From the NCBI GenBank assembly GCA_905214875.1, contig CAJMNR010000064.1, positions 1-13,554 on the forward strand: 13,554 nucleotides of DNA, in the 5' to 3' direction. This DNA comes from an uncultured bacterium. GTDB lineage: Bacteria; Bacillota; Clostridia; Lachnospirales; Lachnospiraceae. Below the pieces are notes generated by a model, which was not told the origin of the DNA, ran no database searches, and saw only the letters and a list, made by a program, of their open reading frames with translations. Position 1 is the first letter of the stretch. Each line of letters begins with the position of its first letter. A program made the translations under genes and the position numbers. Below are positions 1 to 7,036 of this stretch, piece by piece.

Positions 1-368
1 AAACCGAAATGACCAATGATTTGATCTTCGTTTGTCTTGTCTTTATATTGATTTAAAAATGCTTCTGCACCAGAGAATGCAATTTGGTTGATATATTCTT
101 TTACTTCCGCTTCTGTCATACCGATACCATTATCGGAGAATGTAATTGTCTTCTCTTCTGGATTAACAATTACGTCAATGCGGCCTTTATAATCATCTGC
201 TAGGCTGAATTCACCCATCATATCTAATTTCTTAAGCTTTGTGATTGCATCACATGCATTGGATACTACTTCACGAATGAAGATATCATGGTCTGAATAT
301 AGCCACTTCTTAATAATTGGGAAAATATTATCGGAATTAATTGAAAGACTTCCTTGTTCTTTTGTCAT
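1..368 (-). CDS. htpG: Hsp90-family chaperone HtpG, N-terminal part (runs off the left edge)
   Basis: Encodes the first ~122 residues of the cytosolic ATP-dependent chaperone HtpG. The GHKL ATP-binding fold is recognisable: motif I REVVSNACDAI (E33, N37), motif II DNGIGM (D79 to M84) and the start of the lid/motif III IGHFG (118-122). The opening stretch around NIFPIIKKWLYSDHDIF is, as I recall, the variant found in clostridial HtpG rather than the E. coli form. The ATG at 366-368 has an AAGGAG-type ribosome site 7-8 bases upstream, so the start is well supported. The gene is transcribed leftward from a sigma-A promoter at 422-450 and lies under a CIRCE dyad at 458-484, which implies HrcA control. 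The rest of the gene, including the middle and dimerisation domains, lies outside the window. Confidence 0.96.
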   Translation of the reverse strand, partial: MTKEQGSLSINSDNIFPIIKKWLYSDHDIFIREVVSNACDAITKLKKLDMMGEFSLADDYKGRIDVIVNPEEKTITFSDNGIGMTEAEVKEYINQIAFSGAEAFLNQYKDKTNEDQIIGHFG

Positions 369-421
369 GTTAAATCGCTCCTTTATTACATTAATTTCAT
401 TCGTTTTATTTCACTAACAAC

Positions 422-450
422 ATAATAATACTTCAATTTTTAAAAGTCAA
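422..450 (-). promoter_or_regulatory. Sigma-A promoter of htpG
   Basis: On the minus strand there is TTGACT (450-445), a 17-base spacer and TATTAT (427-422), about 54 bases before the htpG ATG. It matches the sigma-A consensus well in sequence and spacing. The CIRCE dyad ends 7 bases upstream of the -35 box. Confidence 0.8.
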
Positions 451-457
451 TAGAAAA

Positions 458-484
458 TTAGCACTCATTTAAAATGAGTGCTAA
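458..484. promoter_or_regulatory. CIRCE operator (HrcA binding site) for htpG
   Basis: TTAGCACTC (458-466), nine bases, then GAGTGCTAA (476-484). This matches the CIRCE consensus TTAGCACTC-N9-GAGTGCTAA at every position. The nine-base spacer ATTTAAAAT is itself symmetric, so the element is a perfect palindrome with 13-base arms around one central base. HrcA represses chaperone genes from such sites. The dyad lies just upstream of the htpG -35 box and 9 bases past the stop codon of the flavodoxin gene. On the minus strand it is followed by TTTTC, so it could also fold as a terminator hairpin for that gene. Confidence 0.95.
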
Positions 485-493
485 CAAATCGTT

Positions 494-1620
494 TTATTCA
501 CTTAATGTCTTAAGCCATTTCGTAATTTTACCTCTCGCATTTGGCACATCATCACAATAAATGCTTAGTTCATTCTCGTCTACGTTGGCTTTCGTCTTGT
601 CCTTGATCTCTTGAATACTCGTTCCAAATCCAGAGCTTCCTTGGGTTGCAACAGGAATAAGCTTGGCATTCGACAAATCATTTTCTTCTAAGAACGAGGC
701 TACTGGCATAGGAATCGTATTCCACCATAGCGGATACACAAGGAATACCATATCGTACTGTTCGATATTTTCCACCTTGCTTGTTAGCTTAGAACTCTTC
801 TTCTCTTTCAATTCCTTGTCTGCTGCTTTCGCCGTATCTAAATAACCGGAAGGATACCGTTCTTCTACTTGGATTGCCGAGATGTCTCCTCCTACTGCAT
901 CCTGTATCATCTTGGCTAATAGTTCGGCATTTCCCACTAACACTCTCTCCTGGCCTTCACTTGCATCGTCAATCATAAGTGATGCACCAGAAACTGCATT
1001 GACGTCTGAATCAAAGTCTGTATTTCCAACCCTTGTAAAGTATACGGTCAGAATCTTTTTCGCATTTAATGTAACCTTTTCTCCCTGTATCGCCTGTTCT
1101 AAATTAACATGTACTGCTTTAAGATGGCGTTTTAAATAAGGAAGTCCAAATGCTCCAAAAGCAACTACTCCCACCAATAAAACCATGATCAATGCGATAA
1201 GTCCTTTTTGTTTTCTTCCTTTATAATGCAAATATACATGCATTCCTACATGAGCTACCAACAGAGCAAATCCAATCACGACTGCTATGATGTGAGCCTC
1301 TCTTGCTACCGCTGTAAAGGAACCTCCCACAAAAGGAAACAGCTCCTTCGAAATCATAATGCTACTGATGGAGAGGACGATTAAATCAACTAAAAGCAAG
1401 ATATTGATTGTTATCATAAGCACTCTCTTTTTTGAATACTTCCCTTTCCTAAGTCCTTTATACCAACCTAGATTCAATATGTTATGTAAGACGGCAAGCA
1501 CAAGCCATATAATACCGGTTACCTCATGAATGAAGCCTCCCACAAAATAAAACCCAATTTGTACAATAAACAATACGCCGAGCAGTATCCCGACAATTTT
1601 TTAAACATCTTCTTATTCAT
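494..1620 (-). CDS. Membrane-anchored flavodoxin with DUF4405-like heme-type membrane domain; frameshifted near the start
   Basis: Residue numbers assume the frame is restored (about 375 aa). Five predicted membrane helices (roughly 9-31, 33-55, 66-92, 108-132, 138-160) precede a flavodoxin-like domain (about 189-375). The second helix has the pattern HEVTG...LHN..NLGW, which resembles DUF4405 membrane electron-transfer domains. Histidines at about 32, 46, 110, 124, 128 and 132 could bind b-type heme. The flavodoxin part shows the phosphate loop TRVGNT (196-201), YPLWWNTIPMPVASFLE and TQGSSGFGTS, so it probably binds FMN. Positive loops KGLRKGKYSKKR and KGRKQK put the flavodoxin outside the membrane. 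The best start is the ATG at 1618-1620 behind GGAGAGG, but from there the reading frame shifts at an A6 run (1597-1602) and stops at 1519-1521. One extra A restores the frame. From 494 to about 1596 the frame is open without it, but no start there has a good ribosome site. Confidence 0.8.
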
Positions 1621-1661
1621 TTTTATGTCCCCTCTCCATAAAATTTTATCTATCTATTTTC

Positions 1662-1667
1662 ATTATA
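1662..1667 (-). promoter_or_regulatory. Possible -10 box for the membrane flavodoxin gene
   Basis: TATAAT on the minus strand (1667-1662), 41 bases before the ATG at 1620. No convincing -35 box sits 16-18 bases upstream; the nearest TTGTCA is only 11 bases away. If used, this promoter may need an activator. Confidence 0.35.
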
Positions 1668-1745
1668 AAATAACTGCCTGACAATGGGAAATATTTTCTC
1701 TTTAGCATTTTAAAAACGCCTCGCAGAGAACTTTCCTATGTATTT

Positions 1746-1780
1746 AAAAAGGAAGTGAACACCTTGTAGCATCCACTTCC
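1746..1780 (-). terminator. Intrinsic terminator of the uup/GH13/traX/DUF5721 unit
   Basis: On the minus strand GGAAGTG (1780-1774) pairs with CACTTCC (1757-1751) and is followed directly by TTTTT (1750-1746). It starts 8 bases after the stop codon of the 165-residue gene. Confidence 0.8.
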
Positions 1781-1788
1781 TCCTATAT

Positions 1789-2286
1789 TTATTGCTCTGT
1801 ATATGCAATCTGATACTTTTTCATCATTAATTTCACAGTATCATCCCAATAGTGTTCTAACGACTTATCCATCGTAAACACTTTGATACTGCTGCCTGTA
1901 ATGATACTTAAACCATTTTTCGTAAATCTGACATGGATGAATAAGCCATTCACGTCATTTACCGAAAAACTGCTTTTGCTATTCTCAATCAGTTTCCCTA
2001 GCTGTTCTCTGTTTAGCTCAAAGGTGATTTTAAACGCAAGCGGTGTACGCTTTCCCTTGATTAGCTCGTAAGCGATTGGCTTGATTTCTTTCCACTTTGC
2101 CATCGTACGCCCTTCAAGCGCTTCCTCCTCTTCGGTCGTAAACCAGTCTTTGTTCATCTTTCCATCTATATGAATGGATTGCGCTGTGGCAATATCCATT
2201 TCCGACATTAAGAATTCGTCAAACATCTCATGTTTTAAGAGCTTTGACATAAATGTCTTCACATCTTGAATATCAAGTGCAATCAT
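1789..2286 (-). CDS. DUF5721-like protein of unknown function
   Basis: A soluble 165-residue protein with no signal peptide or membrane helix. It opens MIALDIQDVKTFMSKLL and contains a central IHIDGKMNKDWFTTEEEE segment and a C-terminal segment that reads as alternating strands. From memory this resembles the clostridial family DUF5721, for which no function is known; I could not test the match. The ATG at 2286 has AGGAAATT directly in front. It is the last gene of the minus-strand unit, 30 bases after traX and just before a strong terminator, so it is probably co-transcribed with uup, the GH13 protein and traX. Nothing in the sequence shows a catalytic motif. Confidence 0.85.
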   Translation of the reverse strand: MIALDIQDVKTFMSKLLKHEMFDEFLMSEMDIATAQSIHIDGKMNKDWFTTEEEEALEGRTMAKWKEIKPIAYELIKGKRTPLAFKITFELNREQLGKLIENSKSSFSVNDVNGLFIHVRFTKNGLSIITGSSIKVFTMDKSLEHYWDDTVKLMMKKYQIAYTEQ

Positions 2287-2316
2287 AATTTCCTACCTTT
2301 CTAATCGGTACATTTC

Positions 2317-3033
2317 CTACATTGGTAAATGTCCATTGAGCAAGTAATAAATGCCCAAAAGAGCAAGAATATGGAGCGGATAAAATACATAGAACAAATA
2401 TTTTACCTTTGGTCCACGTTCTCCATTGTATAACGCTGTAAGTATTACAGCCAACCCTGCAAATGCCTGTTTATTCATATACCAATGTTCATATATTCCA
2501 CTGTAAAAATATATTGAAATAATTTCTATACACAAGAAGATAAACAGATGTTTTCCTCGGTATAAATAAAATATAACGATATAAAATACACCTAACACGT
2601 CATAGTCGGTCCTCAAAAATACTGCAATGCTGCTAAATGTAATTGCTACCAACACATTAACAAGCGTCTTTAAAAAGTAATCCATCGGATATTTCTCATC
2701 AAAATAATGCATGATGGAAATCGCAGATAACCCTAAAAACAATGTAAAGAATATATTCTGTGCCTCCATAAACTGTCCAGGCGCACAAACCATAAGATCA
2801 AATGGATATTCAGATATCACTGCAAATAAAAGTAGTCGTCCCAAATATTTTTTCACATTGGACGTATGATGAAAACCTTCTACAAGCAAAAAGCAAAAAA
2901 TCGGAAATGCCAATCTTCCAATATACCGAAATATCCCATACTGTGGGAAAAAGATAAGTCCCATGTGATCTATCAGCATAGTGATCATTGCAATAATCTT
3001 TAAATCAAAACTATTCAGTTTTAAATACTTCAT
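2317..3033 (-). CDS. TraX-family integral membrane protein
   Basis: A 238-residue protein with about seven or eight hydrophobic segments. The family signatures are visible: IAMITMLIDHMG near residues 14-25, YIGRLAFPIFCFLLVEGF (37-54) followed by HT and RLLLFAVISEYPFDL, and near the end YNGERGPKVKYLFYVFYPLH. TraX was first known as the F-pilin N-acetylating protein of conjugative plasmids. Many Firmicutes carry chromosomal homologues with no conjugation genes nearby, as here, and their substrate is unknown. An acetyl or acyl transfer role is inferred from the family only. An AAGGAG site lies 12-13 bases before the ATG, directly after the stop of the GH13 gene, so the two are likely co-translated (17-base gap). 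Confidence 0.9.
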   Translation of the reverse strand: MKYLKLNSFDLKIIAMITMLIDHMGLIFFPQYGIFRYIGRLAFPIFCFLLVEGFHHTSNVKKYLGRLLLFAVISEYPFDLMVCAPGQFMEAQNIFFTLFLGLSAISIMHYFDEKYPMDYFLKTLVNVLVAITFSSIAVFLRTDYDVLGVFYIVIFYLYRGKHLFIFLCIEIISIYFYSGIYEHWYMNKQAFAGLAVILTALYNGERGPKVKYLFYVFYPLHILALLGIYYLLNGHLPM

Positions 3034-3050
3034 TAATCTAGTAAACTCCT

Positions 3051-4970
3051 TTATGATGTGGACACTAACACTACAATAGAACGAGGTTTTAGTAATAACC
3101 TTTTATTCGCAAGTTGTTTTTTCACTTTTTCTGACATGACTTCCTCATTAACGATCTGCTCATACTCTTCACTTGTGTCAATTAACACGCTCCACTCAGA
3201 GCCTTCTGGAAGATTTGGAAGATCAAAGTTATGAGGTTCCCAGTGCATATTGTATGCAAAATAGAAATATTTATCGTTATTGATACGGTCAACCTTTACA
3301 TACTTTCCACAAAGCATGATTCCAAGTACCCTGCTGTAGTTGGAGTAATCTGGATACCATGCCTTCGTTCCATGGAATGAAAGATCTGGATAGCCGCAAG
3401 AAATATAGTCCATGACTTTGAACTCTTCCCCCATATGAAGGATTGGATGTTTCTTTCTTAAAGCAATCAGCCATTTTACATACTTAAAGAGTCCTTCGTT
3501 ATTCTTTAGCAAATGCCAGTTCAAATAGGATAACTCATTATCCTGGCAATAAGCATTATTATTACCATTCTGACTATTTCCAAACTCATCTCCGGCAAGG
3601 ATTAACGGAGTTCCCTGACTTAACAGCAATGTCGTAAATGCGTTACGCATCTGTTTGTGTCTTAACTCTAATACTTTCTTACTTTTTGTCTTTCCTTCTT
3701 TTCCACAATTCCAGCTATAGTTGTAGTCCGTTCCATCGTGGTTGTCTTCTTCATTCTTTTCGTTATGCTTAACGTCATACGAATAAAGATCTGCAAGGGT
3801 AAATCCATTTGTATTGGTGATGTAATTTACTTTTGCAATCTTTGCAGGGTTGCATTTAAACTGCATAGAAAACCTGCTTGTCATTTCCTCGTCTCCTTTT
3901 AGGAAACGCCTAATGTCATTTTGGAATCCGTCATTATACTCGGCAAGGTTCTTAAATCTTGGCGATTTCTCCTTGTATAAATCATATGTATTCCAATTGG
4001 TACACATTAATTTAACTCTTCCAAGATACGGATCTGTTCCAAGATATTTTGCTGGAACTGCCTCGCTATTAAAACGGAACCCATCGATATGATACTCTCT
4101 TACCCAGAAACGCAAGCATTCGGATACAAACATCGGATTAATCTGGTCATGGAAGAAAAACTCCATATAGACCTCGATATTCTCCTTATGACAGGTGCGT
4201 ATCAATTCCTTCAGTTCATTGATTGGATTCTTTGTGGCTGCATAGGATGTCTTTGGCGCATAATAACAGGCATCCCTCGTATAGCCCCAGTAGTTCACCT
4301 TATAATCTGGCTTAAGATCCAGCTTTTCCTGTCTTAAGAACTCTTTATATCCACTATATCCAAACGGCGTTGCCTTTGTTTCTACAATCTCGTTGAATTC
4401 ATAGCATGGCATCAGCTCGATTGCATTAATTCCAAGTTCCTTTAAATACGCAATCTTCTCTGTAATACCTTTAAAGGTTCCTTTATGTCTAACTTGAGAC
4501 GAACTGTGTTTTGTAAATCCTCTAGGATGTAATCGATATATAATAAGGTCTTTATATTCTGTTTGAGGAGAAACATCCTCTTTCCAGTCAAATTTAGGGA
4601 AAACTATTTCTCCACGAATCAGTTTCTTATCCTTAGGCTGAATGTACTTTCCAAAGCTTTCTCTGCCTGAGATTTTTGGAGCCTGAGGATCAATAAACTC
4701 ATGCCCCATTACCTCATACATATACTCTAGCTCTGTATTTGGTAAGTTATCAATGGCTACAGCATAGATATTGCCTGTCTTATACTCCTTCGTAAGTTCA
4801 ACACACAATAATTTCTTGATATCGCCTTTTCTATATATATTCAAATAGCAGCCATTGTCTTCCTCTATCGCAACAGAAAAATAAATTGTATTCTTTTCTT
4901 TTGTAATACCAAGCGGTAATGGCCTGCCATATCTAATTTGATACATTTCGGGATTTAAATTTGTCACCAT
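3051..4970 (-). CDS. GlgX/isoamylase-like GH13 protein lacking all catalytic acids (probable pseudoenzyme)
   Basis: A 639-residue protein with an N-terminal CBM48-like domain (about 10-110), a GH13 barrel (about 150-540) and a C-terminal beta domain. It resembles the GlgX/isoamylase debranching group: KHNEKNEEDNHDG, SWNCGKEG, LLLSQGTPLILAGDEFGNSQ and GNNNAYCQDNELSYLNW are all kept. The catalytic positions are not. DGFRFD reads DGFRFN (N301, nucleophile lost). The region that normally reads LIAEPWD reads LMCTNWN (T324, acid/base lost). CHDGFTL reads TNTNGFTL (T387 and N388, third Asp lost). DVVYNH reads EFFFHD (270-275). The frame is intact, so this looks like a maintained non-enzymatic protein, perhaps glucan-binding. 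The start is uncertain: GGAGG lies only 4 bases before the ATG at 4970 and 7 before a GTG at 4967. It is 20 bases downstream of uup. Confidence 0.92.
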   Translation of the reverse strand: MVTNLNPEMYQIRYGRPLPLGITKEKNTIYFSVAIEEDNGCYLNIYRKGDIKKLLCVELTKEYKTGNIYAVAIDNLPNTELEYMYEVMGHEFIDPQAPKISGRESFGKYIQPKDKKLIRGEIVFPKFDWKEDVSPQTEYKDLIIYRLHPRGFTKHSSSQVRHKGTFKGITEKIAYLKELGINAIELMPCYEFNEIVETKATPFGYSGYKEFLRQEKLDLKPDYKVNYWGYTRDACYYAPKTSYAATKNPINELKELIRTCHKENIEVYMEFFFHDQINPMFVSECLRFWVREYHIDGFRFNSEAVPAKYLGTDPYLGRVKLMCTNWNTYDLYKEKSPRFKNLAEYNDGFQNDIRRFLKGDEEMTSRFSMQFKCNPAKIAKVNYITNTNGFTLADLYSYDVKHNEKNEEDNHDGTDYNYSWNCGKEGKTKSKKVLELRHKQMRNAFTTLLLSQGTPLILAGDEFGNSQNGNNNAYCQDNELSYLNWHLLKNNEGLFKYVKWLIALRKKHPILHMGEEFKVMDYISCGYPDLSFHGTKAWYPDYSNYSRVLGIMLCGKYVKVDRINNDKYFYFAYNMHWEPHNFDLPNLPEGSEWSVLIDTSEEYEQIVNEEVMSEKVKKQLANKRLLLKPRSIVVLVSTS

Positions 4971-4990
4971 TAGTCCTCCAGATTGATTTC

Positions 4991-6787
4991 CTATTTGGTT
5001 TGATTGCTAATCTTTTCAGCTAAATCGTTTAAATAAACCCAACGATCCATTTTTTCTTCTAATTTCTTTTCCAACGTAGTCTTTTCATCCATTAACTCAT
5101 TTAATCTCACAAAATTAGTTGCCGATCTACCAATTTCTTCTTCGACATTGCTTATTTTTTCTTCAATTTCAGCAATCTCTTGGTCAATCACATTATACTC
5201 CTTTTGCTCGTTATAAGTAAACTTCAGTTTCGACGTTTTTACCTTTACGGCAGGTGCCTTCTTTTCTTGCTGTTCTTCTACAGGTTTTCCCTCTTCCACA
5301 AACTCATTGGCGTTTGCTTTATAATCTGAATAATTTCCTTCATATTGTGTTACATTTCCCATTCCTTCGAATGCAAAAATTCTAGTCACGATTTTATCAA
5401 GGAAATAACGATCATGGGATACGGTAATTACGATTCCATCAAATGTTTGCAAATACTCTTCTAGTATCGTTAATGTCTGAATATCCAAGTCATTGGTTGG
5501 TTCATCTAGGATCAATACGTTTGGTGCTTCCATAAGAACCCTTAAAAGATATAATCTACGTTTTTCTCCACCACTTAAGCGACCGATTTCTGTATACTGC
5601 ATGGCAGAATCGAATAAGAAACGTTCACACATCTTAGATGCTGTAATTTTTCCTTCTGTAGTTTCTAAATATTCGCCTACTTCTTTTACACAATCGATTA
5701 CTTTTTGATTTGGATTAAGCGCCTGATTCTCTTGAGCGAAATATCCAATCTTTACGGTCTGTCCGATTTCAATTGTACCGGCATCTGCCTGAATTTTTCC
5801 TGTAATGATATTTAATAAGGTTGATTTACCGCAGCCATTCGGCCCAATAATACCAATTCTATCATTTTTCAAGAAAATATAAGAGAAATCTTTGATTAAC
5901 GTACGTTCACCATAAGATTTTTTGATACCTTGAAGCTCAATTGTCTTACGTCCAAGTCTAGATGCCATGGAAGACAACTCAACTGTACCGTCAGTCTCAA
6001 TCGGCTTTCTATCTTTTAATTCTTCAAATCGTTCAATTCTTGCTTTTTGCTTTGTAGAACGTGCTCTCGCGCCTCGTTTGATCCATTCTAGTTCCATACG
6101 GTATAAGCTTTTATTCTTACGTTCTGTCGCTTGTTCCATTTCTTCACGTTGTGCCTTTAACTCTAAGAAACCAGAATAGTTTGCTTCATACGTGTAGATA
6201 TTGCCTTTATCTATTTCAACAATCTTATTTGTTACTTTATCTAAGAAATATCGATCATGTGTTACCATTACAAATGCACCACGATATTTACGTAAATAGT
6301 CCTCTAACCATTCTACCATCTCGTTATCTAAATGGTTGGTAGGTTCATCTAATACTAATATGTCTGCTGGAGTAAGCAGTGTTCTTACCAATGCCGCACG
6401 TTTTCTCTGTCCACCACTTAAGATGCTTGGCTTACATGTAAAATCGGTGATTTTTAATTTCATAAGCATTGCCTTTGCATCACTTTCAACGGTCCATTGA
6501 TCGGCGTGCACGTCTTTTCCTTCGCATACATTTTCAAGAAGTGTTTTGTTATCATCAAATTCAGGAACCTGTGGTAAATATTCAATGTGAATCTGATTAC
6601 CTTTTACAACTTTTCCTTCATCTGGTTCTACAAGGCCGGAGATGATTTTAAGTAATGTCGATTTACCGGTTCCATTTATACCAATCACACCCATTTTGTC
6701 ATTTTCATTAATTCCGAGAGAAGCGTTATTTAATAGCATTCTCTGTGTATAACTGTGTGTGACATTCTGCATCGTTAATAAATTCAT
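4991..6787 (-). CDS. uup: ABC-F ATPase of the Uup/YfmR type
   Basis: A 598-residue cytosolic protein with two ATPase domains and no membrane helices, the ABC-F plan. Domain 1 has Walker A GINGTGKST (36-44), LSGGQ (123-127), LDEPTNHLD (146-154) and switch His177. Domain 2 has GPNGCGKST (315-323), LSGGE (404-408), LDEPTNDLD and VSHD. Both ATP sites look complete. The linker carries WIKRGARARSTKQKAR (235-250), and a C-terminal coiled coil (about 520-598) follows KLKFTYNEQKEY. LDEPTNDLD and this coiled-coil tail are typical of Uup and B. subtilis YfmR, which act on stalled ribosomes, with YfmR helping at sites also served by EF-P. AAGGAG lies 7 bases before the ATG. It is the first gene of a minus-strand unit of four. 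Confidence 0.93.
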   Translation of the reverse strand: MNLLTMQNVTHSYTQRMLLNNASLGINENDKMGVIGINGTGKSTLLKIISGLVEPDEGKVVKGNQIHIEYLPQVPEFDDNKTLLENVCEGKDVHADQWTVESDAKAMLMKLKITDFTCKPSILSGGQRKRAALVRTLLTPADILVLDEPTNHLDNEMVEWLEDYLRKYRGAFVMVTHDRYFLDKVTNKIVEIDKGNIYTYEANYSGFLELKAQREEMEQATERKNKSLYRMELEWIKRGARARSTKQKARIERFEELKDRKPIETDGTVELSSMASRLGRKTIELQGIKKSYGERTLIKDFSYIFLKNDRIGIIGPNGCGKSTLLNIITGKIQADAGTIEIGQTVKIGYFAQENQALNPNQKVIDCVKEVGEYLETTEGKITASKMCERFLFDSAMQYTEIGRLSGGEKRRLYLLRVLMEAPNVLILDEPTNDLDIQTLTILEEYLQTFDGIVITVSHDRYFLDKIVTRIFAFEGMGNVTQYEGNYSDYKANANEFVEEGKPVEEQQEKKAPAVKVKTSKLKFTYNEQKEYNVIDQEIAEIEEKISNVEEEIGRSATNFVRLNELMDEKTTLEKKLEEKMDRWVYLNDLAEKISNQTK

Positions 6788-6844
6788 AAGTTGCTCCTTA
6801 CTAGCATATATATATAAGTCAAAGTTTATTTTTTCCTACAGAAT

Positions 6845-6873
6845 ATTATATACAAAACAAAATGAGTAAACAA
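6845..6873 (-). promoter_or_regulatory. Sigma-A promoter of the uup unit
   Basis: On the minus strand there is TTGTTT (6873-6868), a 17-base spacer and a perfect TATAAT (6850-6845), 57 bases before the uup ATG. It probably drives uup, the GH13 gene, traX and the DUF5721-like gene, since the gaps between them are 17-30 bases and I see no terminator among them. Confidence 0.75.
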
Positions 6874-6925
6874 GATAAATTTCCTATTTAATAAACCCCA
6901 CCCAAAAGGAAACATGAGAAAAGGC

Positions 6926-6953
6926 TTGCAAATTTCTAGGGATAATGTAAAAT
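6926..6953 (+). promoter_or_regulatory. Sigma-A promoter of the second ABC-F gene
   Basis: TTGCAA (6926-6931), a 16-base spacer and TAAAAT (6948-6953), about 84 bases before the ATG at 7037. It is divergent from the uup promoter, and the two lie about 50 bases apart. Confidence 0.6.
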
Positions 6954-6962
6954 AGTTATGAC

Positions 6963-6984
6963 TATTGTCTAAATGCAGACAATA
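6963..6984. repeat. Inverted repeat at the start of the ABC-F leader
   Basis: TATTGTCT (6963-6970) and AGACAATA (6977-6984) are perfect 8-base arms around the loop AAATGC. It begins about 10 bases after the -10 box, where the transcript should start, so it could be an operator or a 5' stem-loop that stabilises the mRNA. No T run follows, so it is not an intrinsic terminator. Confidence 0.6.
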
Positions 6985-7036
6985 ACGTATGATTTCGTAA
7001 ATTATAAAAGAATTAGAATAGAGAGGTTGTTTAAAT

